Shown piece by piece: positions 8,110-15,479 of a DNA stretch of 45,563 nucleotides. Below the pieces are notes generated by a model, which was given only the letters and a program-made list of their open reading frames with translations, did no database searches and had not been told where the DNA came from. The translations under genes and the position numbers were made by a program. Origin of the DNA: an uncultured Collinsella sp. (GTDB taxonomy: Bacteria; Actinomycetota; Coriobacteriia; Coriobacteriales; Coriobacteriaceae); contig CABQAK010000013.1 of the NCBI GenBank assembly GCA_902462065.1, forward strand, positions 1 through 45,563, given 5' to 3'. Position 1 is the stretch's first letter. Every line of letters starts with the position of its first letter.

Positions 8110-9210
8110 CTACTTAAGTGCGCCGGTCACCGTGCCGCCGCCGAGGACGATGTCGCCGTGGTAGACTACAACGGCCTGGCCGGGGGCGATGGCTCGCTGC
8201 GGCTCGTCAAAAGTCAGCAGCATTTGCCCGTCTTCGCCGCGCGTAAGGGTCGCTGCTTGGTCTTTCTGACGGTAACGGTACTTGGCGCCCACGCGAATGC
8301 CGCCGGCATCGAGTTCTGCCTCCATGCGGTCGGCAGGGGCGCTCCAGATCCAGTCGTCGGCCGTGAGTGCTGTGGCCGTTAGGTCCTCGGCCTCGCCCAG
8401 ATGCACGGTGTTGTTGGCGGCATCGACGCCCGTCACATACACGGGATGCGCCATCGCGACGCCCAAGCCCTTGCGCTGGCCGATGGTATAGCGCAACGCG
8501 CCGTTATGGCGTCCGACCACGCTGCCGTCGCGCCACACAATGTCGCCCGGTGCAGCGGGATGTCCGCAGCGGCGCTCGATATAGCCCGCGTAGTCGCCGT
8601 CCGCGATGAAGCAGATATCCTCGCTCTCGGCCTTCTTGGCGTTTATGAAGCCCTGCTCGGCGGCAATGCGGCGCACGTCGCGCTCTTTGTCCAGCCCAGC
8701 CAGCGGAAAGATCGTGTGTGCCAGACGCTCTTGCGTGAGCGAATACAAAAAGTAGCTTTGGTCCTTCTTGGGGTCCTCGCCGCGGTGCAGCTGCCAGGTT
8801 CCGTCGGACACCTGGCTCGTCTTTGCGTAGTGGCCTGTGGCGATGTAGTCGCAGCCCATATCCAGCGCCGCATCCAGCAACGCACCAAATTTAATATGGC
8901 GGTTGCAGATGATGCACGGGTTGGGTGTCAGCCCTTCCTGGTAGGCGGTCACGAAGCGCTCGATAACATTGCAGTCGAAGGTCTGCTGTAGGTCGAGCAC
9001 ATGGTGGGGTATCCCCAGGCGCTCGGCGACGGCCTTTGCATCAGCGATGTCGCGGTCGACCTTATTTATGCCCGTGACGGGATCGGGCGCGGGACAGGTG
9101 AGGCGCATGGTGGCGCCGACGCATTCGTAGCCCTGGCTTTTGAGCAGGTACGCAGTCACGCTGGAATCGACGCCGCCGCTCATGGCGACGAGCACGCGCT
9201 TGTTGTGCAT
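8110..9210 (-). CDS. mnmA: tRNA-specific 2-thiouridylase
   Basis: A 366-residue enzyme that thiolates C2 of U34 in tRNA(Lys/Glu/Gln) using ATP and a persulfide relay. Seen: PP-loop SGGVDSS at residues 11-17, the nucleophile region NPCIICNRHIKF with its first catalytic Cys, the second Cys in SEDICFI, and family blocks TGHYAKT, KKDQSYFLYSL and YTIGQRKGLG. ATG 9210 has AAGGAG 9 bases upstream. The frame is open another 97 codons, but that stretch is only the antisense of the leader and cysK. The gene follows cysK on the same strand, separated by a terminator, and has its own likely extended -10. Cysteine synthesis next to tRNA thiolation is a sensible sulfur pairing (inference). Confidence 0.95.
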   Translation of the reverse strand: MHNKRVLVAMSGGVDSSVTAYLLKSQGYECVGATMRLTCPAPDPVTGINKVDRDIADAKAVAERLGIPHHVLDLQQTFDCNVIERFVTAYQEGLTPNPCIICNRHIKFGALLDAALDMGCDYIATGHYAKTSQVSDGTWQLHRGEDPKKDQSYFLYSLTQERLAHTIFPLAGLDKERDVRRIAAEQGFINAKKAESEDICFIADGDYAGYIERRCGHPAAPGDIVWRDGSVVGRHNGALRYTIGQRKGLGVAMAHPVYVTGVDAANNTVHLGEAEDLTATALTADDWIWSAPADRMEAELDAGGIRVGAKYRYRQKDQAATLTRGEDGQMLLTFDEPQRAIAPGQAVVVYHGDIVLGGGTVTGALK

Positions 9211-9238
9211 GGGGAGGTTCTCCTTGGTGGCATGTGGC

Positions 9239-9278
9239 CAAAAAAGAAAAGCGGCGCGGGAGGCTGGTTCCGCGCCGC
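9239..9278 (-). terminator. Rho-independent terminator after cysK
   Basis: Read on the minus strand, GCGGCGCGG (9270-9278) pairs with CCGCGCCGC (9251-9259), followed by TTTTCTTTTTT. It ends only about 30 bases before the mnmA start, so mnmA transcription would have to begin close to or read through it. TTGCTACAAT, an extended -10, lies just upstream of the hairpin on the minus strand (around 9284-9293). Confidence 0.85.
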
Positions 9279-9389
9279 AGACATTGTAGCAAGTTCGGAC
9301 GTCTCGTGGGACACCCTGATGGGATGGGCTCAGACTGCCGGGAGAGGGGAGACCGGTTCGCCCTGGGCTCAACCCATGGGCGACGGGCC

Positions 9390-10328
9390 CTAGTCCTGGA
9401 AGAGTGCCGTGGACAGGTAGCGCTCGCCGGTGTCGGCAAGCAGGGCCACGATGGTCTTGCCCTCGTTCTCGGGGCGCTTGGCCAGCTGCAGTGCGGCCCA
9501 CACGGCGGCACCGGACGAAATGCCCACGAGCACGCCCTCCTTGTGGCCCACGGCGCGGCCGGTGGCAAAGGCGTCGTCGTTCTCGACGGGGATGATCTCG
9601 TCGTAGACCTGGGTGTCGAGGACGTCGGGCACAAAGCCGGCACCGATACCCTGGATCTTGTGCGGGCCGGCCTGGCCCTTGGAGAGCACTGGGGAGGTGG
9701 CGGGCTCGACGGCGACAACCTGAATTTCGGGGTTCTGCTCCTTGAGGAACTCGCCCACGCCGGTCACGGTGCCGCCGGTGCCGACGCCGGCGACGAAGAT
9801 GTCGACCTTGCCGTCGGTGTCGTCCCAGATCTCGGGGCCGGTCGTGGCCTTGTGGATGGCGGGGTTCGCGGGGTTCACGAACTGGCCGGCGATAATGCTG
9901 TTAGGAGTCTCCTTCTGCAGCTCCTCGGCCTTGGCGATGGCGCCCTTCATGCCCTTGGATCCGTCGGTGAGCACGAGCTGTGCGCCATATGCCTGCATCA
10001 GCTTGCGACGCTCGACGGACATGGTCTCGGGCATGGTGATGATCACCTTGTAACCGCGAGCCGCCGCCACCGAGGCGATGCCGACGCCGGTATTGCCGCT
10101 CGTGGGCTCGATGATGGTGTAGTCGCCGCCGCGTACGAGCTTGCCTGCCTTCTCGGCCTCGTCGATCATGTTCTTGGCGACGCGGTCTTTGACGGACCCG
10201 GCGGGGTTGAAGTATTCCAGCTTGACGAGCACGCGGGCCTTGAGGCCCTCATCGGCCTCAAAGTGAGTGAGCTCCAGAAGCGGGGTGTGGCCGATAAGCT
10301 GATCGATGGACGTGTAAACATTGCTCAT
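9390..10328 (-). CDS. cysK: Cysteine synthase A (O-acetylserine sulfhydrylase)
   Basis: A 312-residue PLP enzyme that makes L-cysteine from O-acetylserine and sulfide. PLP lysine K47 lies in NPAGSVKDRVA, the substrate loop is PTSGNTGVGIA, and the phosphate-binding loop is GVGTGGTVTGVG; GISSGAAVWAAL completes the family pattern. Length is typical. Divergent from the Rrf2 regulator with a 252-bp shared control region. A promoter fits on the minus strand (TTGCGT, 17 bp, TACTAT), and its -35 box overlaps a palindrome, so repression by the neighbouring regulator is likely. The untranslated leader carries two small hairpins (10362-10377, 10392-10412). A terminator follows at 9239-9278. Confidence 0.95.
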   Translation of the reverse strand: MSNVYTSIDQLIGHTPLLELTHFEADEGLKARVLVKLEYFNPAGSVKDRVAKNMIDEAEKAGKLVRGGDYTIIEPTSGNTGVGIASVAAARGYKVIITMPETMSVERRKLMQAYGAQLVLTDGSKGMKGAIAKAEELQKETPNSIIAGQFVNPANPAIHKATTGPEIWDDTDGKVDIFVAGVGTGGTVTGVGEFLKEQNPEIQVVAVEPATSPVLSKGQAGPHKIQGIGAGFVPDVLDTQVYDEIIPVENDDAFATGRAVGHKEGVLVGISSGAAVWAALQLAKRPENEGKTIVALLADTGERYLSTALFQD

Positions 10329-10434
10329 GGTGAACCTCCAAAGTGTTCAAATGACTGGATACCGTGTGGTTTCACGGTGTGTGTAGCAGCAAACCCACAA
10401 ACCTTATGGGTTGTTCTTTTTGCTGTTGGCAAGC

Positions 10435-10467
10435 ATAGTAGACAGTAAAGCCTAGTAACGCAATAGG
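10435..10467 (-). promoter_or_regulatory. cysK promoter overlapped by imperfect palindrome (putative Rrf2 operator)
   Basis: On the minus strand TTGCGT (10458-10463) and TACTAT (10435-10440) are spaced by exactly 17 bp. CCTAGTAACGCAATAGG (10451-10467) is an imperfect palindrome covering the -35. A second AATAGG word is at 10509-10514 near the regulator's own promoter. The Rrf2/CymR family controls cysteine genes by blocking such sites; the assignment here is inferred. Confidence 0.5.
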
Positions 10468-10507
10468 AAATAGAAGATTATTACGAGGCGATTAACCAGC
10501 TTGACGG

Positions 10508-10544
10508 GAATAGGTATTTTCAAAACCAATTTTTCGGCTAGAAT
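10508..10544 (+). promoter_or_regulatory. Promoter of the Rrf2 regulator gene
   Basis: TTTTCA (10517-10522) and TAGAAT (10539-10544) are spaced by 16 bp, about 40 bases before the start codon. AATAGGTATT, with mirrored AATA/TATT ends, overlaps the upstream edge and could be an autoregulatory site. Confidence 0.4.
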
Positions 10545-10580
10545 TTCTACGAATTAAAAGACCGAAAGGCAGCTATATAT

Positions 10581-11009
10581 ATGTTGGTTTCCACAAAGGG
10601 CAGATATGCCCTGCGCGTTATGGTCGACCTGGCCGAGCACCAGGCGACAGGCCGTATCCCGCTTAAAGAGATTGCGGCGCGTCAGGGTATTTCGGAGAAG
10701 TACCTCGAGAATATTCTGGCTACGCTCGTGCGCGCCAACATGCTCTCGGGCATGCGCGGCAAGGGCGGCGGCTATGTGCTCACGCGCCCGCCCGAGCAGT
10801 ACACGGTGGGCGAGATCTTGCGCCTGACCGAGGGCAGCCTGGCGCCGGTCGCCTGCCTGGATGGCGACTGCAAGGGTTGTTCGCGCTCTGACGAGTGCCC
10901 CACGCTCGACGTGTGGAAGAACCTGGACAAGCTTATCAACGACTACCTCGACGGTGTGACGCTCGATCAACTTGTCGCTCCCAACGAAGGCTACGACTAC
11001 GTGATCTAG
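10581..11009 (+). CDS. Rrf2 family transcriptional regulator (IscR/CymR-like)
   Basis: A 142-residue winged-helix repressor. The N-terminal MLVSTKGRYALRVMVDLAEH and ISEKYLENIL recognition region followed by the GMRGKGGGYVLTRP wing are the Rrf2 signature. The C-terminal part has four close cysteines, C92, C97, C100 and C106; IscR-type members bind a 2Fe-2S cluster with three cysteines here, whereas CymR lacks them. It therefore probably senses Fe-S status, nitrosative stress or sulfur supply. It is divergent from cysK, which suggests control of cysteine synthesis. There is no strong Shine-Dalgarno (AAAGGCAG at 10563-10570). A bidirectional-looking terminator follows at 11077-11114. Confidence 0.9.
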   Translation: MLVSTKGRYALRVMVDLAEHQATGRIPLKEIAARQGISEKYLENILATLVRANMLSGMRGKGGGYVLTRPPEQYTVGEILRLTEGSLAPVACLDGDCKGCSRSDECPTLDVWKNLDKLINDYLDGVTLDQLVAPNEGYDYVI

Positions 11010-11014
11010 CCCAC

Positions 11015-11045
11015 CTGCCATTTGGGGACGGGGTGGAAATGGCAG
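11015..11045. repeat. Hairpin with GGGGACGGGG loop
   Basis: CTGCCATTT (11015-11023) and its exact complement (11037-11045) flank the loop GGGGACGGGGTGG. It sits 5 bases after the Rrf2 stop codon, without a T-run. The loop matches the element at 4055-4089. Confidence 0.65.
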
Positions 11046-11076
11046 ATTCTCTCGCCCTTTGAGACTTGGCAAATAA

Positions 11077-11114
11077 GAAGGCCGCCCATTTTTGTGATGG
11101 GCGGCCTTCGTTTT
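11077..11114. terminator. Terminator between convergent genes
   Basis: A 13-bp perfect stem, GAAGGCCGCCCAT (11077-11089) with 11097-11109, is followed on the plus strand by GTTTT. The minus strand has only a weak TTATTT tail. It serves the Rrf2 gene and probably the convergent YvlD-like gene. Confidence 0.85.
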
Positions 11115-11149
11115 GGGCTGTTGAGACGGGCGCGGCCGGAATGGCCGTT

Positions 11150-11515
11150 TTAGCCCTCGGCGATGCTGTCGAGGATGCTGCGCATGATGGACACCAGGAT
11201 GCTGCCCATAAAGGCCGATCCAAAGCTGGCGATGGAGATGCCCGCGCCCAGCAGATTGACCGACAGATAGCTGGCCAGCTCGAGCATAAAGCTGTTGACT
11301 ACGAGCTGAAAAATACCCAGCGTAATGATCGTGAGCGGCAGCGAGATAACCGTCAGGAACGGCTTGACGAGCGAATCGACGATGTTCAGGAACAGTCCCA
11401 CGAAGGCAAAGCAGACCCAGGCGTCGGCCATGCCGAAGGGCTGAATGCCGGGGACGAGAAACGTTGCGATCGCGATGGCGATTGAGGTCAAAAGCCAGTT
11501 GAGCATAAAGCGCAT
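11150..11515 (-). CDS. Phage holin family / YvlD-like membrane protein
   Basis: A 121-residue protein that is almost entirely membrane: about four hydrophobic segments with the family pattern LNWLLTSIAIAIATFLVPGI, then FVGLFLNIVDSLVKPFLTVISLPLTIITLGIF, then LVVNSFMLELASYL. This matches the Pfam phage_holin_4_2 / YvlD family, small integral membrane proteins usually linked to envelope stress and not to phages. No phage genes are near. GAAAGGATT precedes the start by a few bases. The upstream 11516-11838 stretch, shared with divergent yerC, shows only a GGGCAA/TTGCCC hairpin at 11739-11762 and a possible extended -10 (TGCTAAACT) for yerC. Confidence 0.85.
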   Translation of the reverse strand: MRFMLNWLLTSIAIAIATFLVPGIQPFGMADAWVCFAFVGLFLNIVDSLVKPFLTVISLPLTIITLGIFQLVVNSFMLELASYLSVNLLGAGISIASFGSAFMGSILVSIMRSILDSIAEG

Positions 11516-11838
11516 GGTGTGAATCCTTTCTTGCGCATGGCGTGGTGAGGGAGCGTGAGAGGCACATGCCTTTGCAACTCGGACAGATGCTCGGGCACGG
11601 CTCTGTTTGGGCGCCCATTGTCTCAGATATTCGTGGAGCTTGCGTGCGCATTCGGTTTCAAAACGGCGTTCGTCCTAGAAAACGCGCCGCTGGCAGAGAG
11701 TTTTGTCGCTTTAGTTTGGTGGTGTGCTAAACTGCTACGGGCAAAAGCCACAGGCGTTGCCCTATTGCATAGAACGGGCGAACGATGCCCGATGTCAGTA
11801 TCAACTTCGATGCCTTATGGCGGGTTTGGCGGTGATCG

Positions 11839-12138
11839 ATGAATATCGAGAACATGTTTGACAAGCCTGATGTCAAGCAGCTGGTCCACGCATTTAGTCT
11901 TTTGGATGACGAGAAGGATATCCAAGCGTTTTTGACCGATATCTGCACGCCGCGCGAGATCTGCGATCTTTCGCAACGTCTGCAGGTTGCGCGCTATCTG
12001 GATGAGGGCGAGCCTTATGTTGAGGTTCAGGCCCGCACCGGCGCTTCGTCCACTACGGTGAGCCGCGTTTCAAAGGCGCTGAACGGCGAGTATGGCGGCT
12101 ATCGCAAGATCCTCATCAAGCTGGAGGATGGCGAGTAG
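11839..12138 (+). CDS. YerC/YecD family TrpR-related DNA-binding protein
   Basis: A 99-residue protein with the TrpR-like helix-turn-helix: ICTPREICDLSQRLQVARYLDEG followed by GASSTTVSRVSKALN, ending in a short tail GGYRKIL. This is the YerC/YecD group, small repressor-like proteins found next to helicase genes in many Gram-positives. It is followed by a terminator and then the AddAB-like operon; in Bacillus yerC lies beside pcrA, so the helicase neighbourhood is of interest. The ribosome site is weak (GGCGGTGA at 11824-11835). Confidence 0.88.
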   Translation: MNIENMFDKPDVKQLVHAFSLLDDEKDIQAFLTDICTPREICDLSQRLQVARYLDEGEPYVEVQARTGASSTTVSRVSKALNGEYGGYRKILIKLEDGE

Positions 12139-12165
12139 GCCAGCGACAACAAACGAATTGTGCAG

Positions 12166-12190
12166 AACCGTCCCTTCGGGGGCGGTTTTT
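12166..12190 (+). terminator. Rho-independent terminator after yerC-like gene
   Basis: AACCGTCCC (12166-12174), loop TTC, then GGGGGCGGTT followed by TTT; compact and typical. Confidence 0.85.
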
Positions 12191-12323
12191 ATATGCCCGC
12201 AATCGGCTGGTGCGTTGGGGTCAGGTTGCTTTGCACCAAAACATGGAGCTGAGGTAGCAATCTGTCCGCGTGGGCGGGTAGGATGGAAGCATTGAATATT
12301 GCGAACGGTTTGAGTGGAGGACC

Positions 12324-15300
12324 ATGCCTGTTCGAATCTATACCACCAACGCCGGCGCGGATTTGAGCGATGCCGAGGCGGCGCTGCTTGCCGACCTTAT
12401 TGCCCGCCACGGGCGTGCCGTGCTGCTGGCGCCAACGTTTGCCGAGCTCGACCTGTGCCGTCATGATGCGGCGGAAGCCGGCGTTTCGCTGGGTATTGAC
12501 TACAAGACGCCTACATCGTGGCTTCGCTCGCTTTGGGAGCTTTTGGGCGACGGGCGCGGTTTCGTCGACAACCTGCAGCGCCAGATGCTGTTTTCGGACA
12601 TGGTAGCGCGTCTCGACGACGCCGACCTGCAGCCGCTTTCGCGCAGCCAGGGCACGGTGCGTATGCTCGCGCGTATGGCTCGCGATGTGCTGCCGGGTGT
12701 GGCAGGGACAGGTGCCGAGCGTTGCTGCGACAACGTTTGCAAGCCCAAGCCCAGAAGCGACGCCGAGGCTCGCGTGTTTGAACTTTTGTGCGCCTATGCG
12801 CGCGGTTTGGACCGTCGAGATATGGTCGAGCCCTGCGAGGCGGCTGACATTATGGCCGGCGCTTTGGCCGACAACCTGCCGGGGTGCGCCCGCGCCGTTT
12901 GCGTGCGCGGCGTCACGTCATTTACGTATAGCCTGCTCGAGCTGCTGTCCGCCGTGGCAAACAACGGGGGAGAGGTTGTCGTGCTGCTTGCCCGCGAGCA
13001 AGCGGCGATGCGCGAGGAGCTTGCCGCGGCATTTGATGTCCGCGGTGTGCTGTTTGAGATCGCGCCGCTGGACGAGGATGCCGGCGCTCCCGCGATTGCT
13101 CCAAAGTCCGTCGTACGTCCTGCCTTTGTGGAAGTCGCCGGGCCCCATGCCCGTGCCCGTGTCTATGCGGACGTCATCGATAAGATGGTGAAAGCGCGCA
13201 AGGAGTCCAAGGTCAACGATGCCGCCTCCGCACCCGTCGATCCCGTGCGCGTACTCGTGGTGTCCGCCCGGGCACCCCAGCTGTTCGGCGAGCTTGCCGC
13301 TCGTTTGGCGGCGCGCCACGTTGCTGCCGAGACGGCCGAGTTCACGGCGTTTTCCCAATCCATTGCGGGCAGGCAGTTCACGGCGCTCGCCAACCTGATC
13401 GAGCGTATGAAGGCCGCCGACGAAGGGGCAGCTTCTAAGACTGAGTGGTGGCCCGCTCCGGAGCTTACCGACTGGATTTACAGCCCGCTTTCGGGTGCCG
13501 ACGCCGCCAGCGCGCGCACGTTCGACAAGAATATGCGACTGTCGCGCAGCAAGACCACTGCGGGCGTCAAGAGCCTGCTGCAGAGCGTGCAGGGCCAGGT
13601 GAGGGGCGCGCGTAAAACGGCGAGCGACGAGAACTGGTTTAAGAGCGTGCCGTGCGTGATCTCGGACGTGTTCCAGGCGCTGTGGCGCGACAAACCCGTG
13701 ACGGCGCTCAAGGCCATGCTTGCCGTTGCCGAGGCACTGCCCGATCGCGCACTTGGCGGTCTCGACGGTCAGGCCCGTCGCCAGGCGGAGGTGGCCCTGC
13801 TGCGCCACGTCATCGACATCCTTATGAATGACGCCCGTGCGCTCAACGTGTCGCAGGCCGCGACCGTGCCCGTGCTCGATGACATTCGAACCAAGGTGGA
13901 CAAGCGTAGCGCCGCCTACGATTACGAGACCTACGAGGTTGACCGTGCGCCACGCGCCCAGGTTCGCTTTGCTTCGCTTGCCGATGCGGCGGCTCTGCGC
14001 CCCGGCAGCTACGATGCCGTGCTGTTTGCCGATGTCGATCTGGACAGCTATCCGCTCTCACACGAAGAGGGGCCGCTGACCACGCTGACGGCGAGCCTCG
14101 GTCGCGAGGACGTGACGCTTGAGCCTGCGGCCTTGCTGCGCGCACGCTTTGGCCGCGCGATACAAGCGTCGCGTGGTCCGGTTACGCTCGCCCGTGTGAC
14201 CCACGATCGTCAGGCGCGCGAGTGCTATCCGGCGGCCGTGTGGACCGAGTTGCGGGCGCATGCCGAGGCCGCTAACGATGCTAAGGCCGCTGACGCCGAC
14301 AAGGCCGCTGACGACGCTAAGGCCGTTGGCGCCGACAAGGCGAAGTGTGTGGGTGAGGGCGATATCGTAAGGGACTTCGATCCCGCGGCAGGCGAAGGTC
14401 TTAGGCGCGAGCGCGTGACCTGCGAAGCCCCCCAGCATCTGAGCGATGAAGCCATTCCGTATCTGGTCCTGCGTCGTCGCGATGGCGAGGGCGAGGATGC
14501 GCCGCTGGTGCCGCGCCTGACGTCTGCCTCGCAGATCGAGGCCTATTCGACCTGCCCGCTATGCTGGTTCGTCTCGTACCGCGTGAAGCCCCAGTCGATC
14601 GACGCTGGCTTTGGCAATATGGAGAAGGGCAACTTTGTCCACGACGTGCTGGAACACTTGCATGCCCGTCTGCCCCAGGAGGGCATGGAGCGCGTGACAC
14701 CCATGAATCTGCCACGCGCGAAGGAGCTGCTGCGCGAGGTCTTTGACGAGACCTTGGCCGAGCATGCGGGCAAGCGCGGTACCGAGGGCCCGCTCGTGCC
14801 GCTCTCCCCGGTGGAGGAGCGCCAGGTGGCCGAGATTTTGCCGCAGCTGGAGGGCGTTCTTGCCTACGAGTCCGAGGCGCTCGCGCCCTTCGCGCCGCGC
14901 TACCTGGAGTTTGCGTTCAACGAGCTCCAGGTCGAGTATGCCGGCTGGCCGCTCGGCGGGCGCATCGACCGCGTGGATGTGGATGCCGAGAATCGCGCCG
15001 TGGTAATCGACTACAAGCATCGCACGGGCGTTGAGGAGTTTAAACTCGCCGACCCCACGGTGCGCGACGAGGAATCGGGCGAGGCCGCCATCGACGACCC
15101 GCGGTGGCTGCCGCCCCATACCCAGACGCTTATCTATGCGCAGGCCATGCGCCGGGCGCTGGATCTGGATGCCCGTGCGGCGCTCTATTTTTCGACCAAG
15201 GGCGGCAAACCGGCGCTGCGAGGCGCCGCGAGTGCCGAGCTGCTCGAGGAGGAGCGTGGTGACGGCCGCATCCCGGGGCTTAAGAAGGGCTTTCCCGGCG

Positions 15301-15476
15301 AGGGCGGCAGCATGGACTTCGACGCCCTGCTCGATCGCGTGGAGGACGGCATCGCCGAGCGCCTGCGCGAGCTCGAGGCAGGCAACGTTGCCGCCGTCGA
15401 CCCGGCGTCGACGCAGGCCGCGCATGCGCGCTGCTCGTATAACCACGAAGGAACGTTTGTAAGGAGGGACGTGTAG
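12324..15476 (+). CDS. addB: AddB-like helicase-nuclease subunit (PD-(D/E)XK nuclease)
   Basis: A 1050-residue protein directly upstream of the AddA-like helicase (3-base gap). AddB partners AddA in double-strand break end resection: an inactivated helicase fold plus a C-terminal RecB-type nuclease. Seen: an N-terminal helicase-like region without a Walker A; then, from about residue 735, SASQIEAYSTCPLCWFVSY, and the nuclease core GGRIDRVDVD followed by AVVIDYKH (D...DYK), with QTLIYAQAM behind it. Classical AddB has an iron-sulfur staple of one Cys in the YxxCP region and three near the C-terminus; here only one late Cys (HARCSYNHEG) is seen, so the cluster appears incomplete. A four-unit hexapeptide repeat (AKAAD type) sits at 14277-14348. 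GTGGAGGA precedes the ATG. Confidence 0.85.
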   Translation: MPVRIYTTNAGADLSDAEAALLADLIARHGRAVLLAPTFAELDLCRHDAAEAGVSLGIDYKTPTSWLRSLWELLGDGRGFVDNLQRQMLFSDMVARLDDADLQPLSRSQGTVRMLARMARDVLPGVAGTGAERCCDNVCKPKPRSDAEARVFELLCAYARGLDRRDMVEPCEAADIMAGALADNLPGCARAVCVRGVTSFTYSLLELLSAVANNGGEVVVLLAREQAAMREELAAAFDVRGVLFEIAPLDEDAGAPAIAPKSVVRPAFVEVAGPHARARVYADVIDKMVKARKESKVNDAASAPVDPVRVLVVSARAPQLFGELAARLAARHVAAETAEFTAFSQSIAGRQFTALANLIERMKAADEGAASKTEWWPAPELTDWIYSPLSGADAASARTFDKNMRLSRSKTTAGVKSLLQSVQGQVRGARKTASDENWFKSVPCVISDVFQALWRDKPVTALKAMLAVAEALPDRALGGLDGQARRQAEVALLRHVIDILMNDARALNVSQAATVPVLDDIRTKVDKRSAAYDYETYEVDRAPRAQVRFASLADAAALRPGSYDAVLFADVDLDSYPLSHEEGPLTTLTASLGREDVTLEPAALLRARFGRAIQASRGPVTLARVTHDRQARECYPAAVWTELRAHAEAANDAKAADADKAADDAKAVGADKAKCVGEGDIVRDFDPAAGEGLRRERVTCEAPQHLSDEAIPYLVLRRRDGEGEDAPLVPRLTSASQIEAYSTCPLCWFVSYRVKPQSIDAGFGNMEKGNFVHDVLEHLHARLPQEGMERVTPMNLPRAKELLREVFDETLAEHAGKRGTEGPLVPLSPVEERQVAEILPQLEGVLAYESEALAPFAPRYLEFAFNELQVEYAGWPLGGRIDRVDVDAENRAVVIDYKHRTGVEEFKLADPTVRDEESGEAAIDDPRWLPPHTQTLIYAQAMRRALDLDARAALYFSTKGGKPALRGAASAELLEEERGDGRIPGLKKGFPGEGGSMDFDALLDRVEDGIAERLRELEAGNVAAVDPASTQAAHARCSYNHEGTFVRRDV
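14277..14348 (+). repeat. 18-bp tandem repeat inside addB-like gene
   Basis: Four in-frame 18-bp units (14277, 14295, 14313, 14331) encode DAKAAD, ADKAAD, DAKAVG and ADKAKC. The DNA of the units alternates GATGCTAAGG/GCCGACAAGG. It forms an Ala/Asp/Lys linker between the helicase-like part and the nuclease domain and is likely length-variable among strains (inference). Confidence 0.7.
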
Positions 15477-15479
15477 ACC

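Noticed and set aside
10329..10434. T-box or SAM riboswitch in the cysK leader
   Set aside because: Only two short hairpins, no T-box sequence, no terminator before the start codon.
9234..10448. 404-codon plus-strand frame opposite cysK
   Set aside because: cysK is unambiguous; the frame is Gly/Leu/Asp-rich antisense and spans the terminator and promoter.
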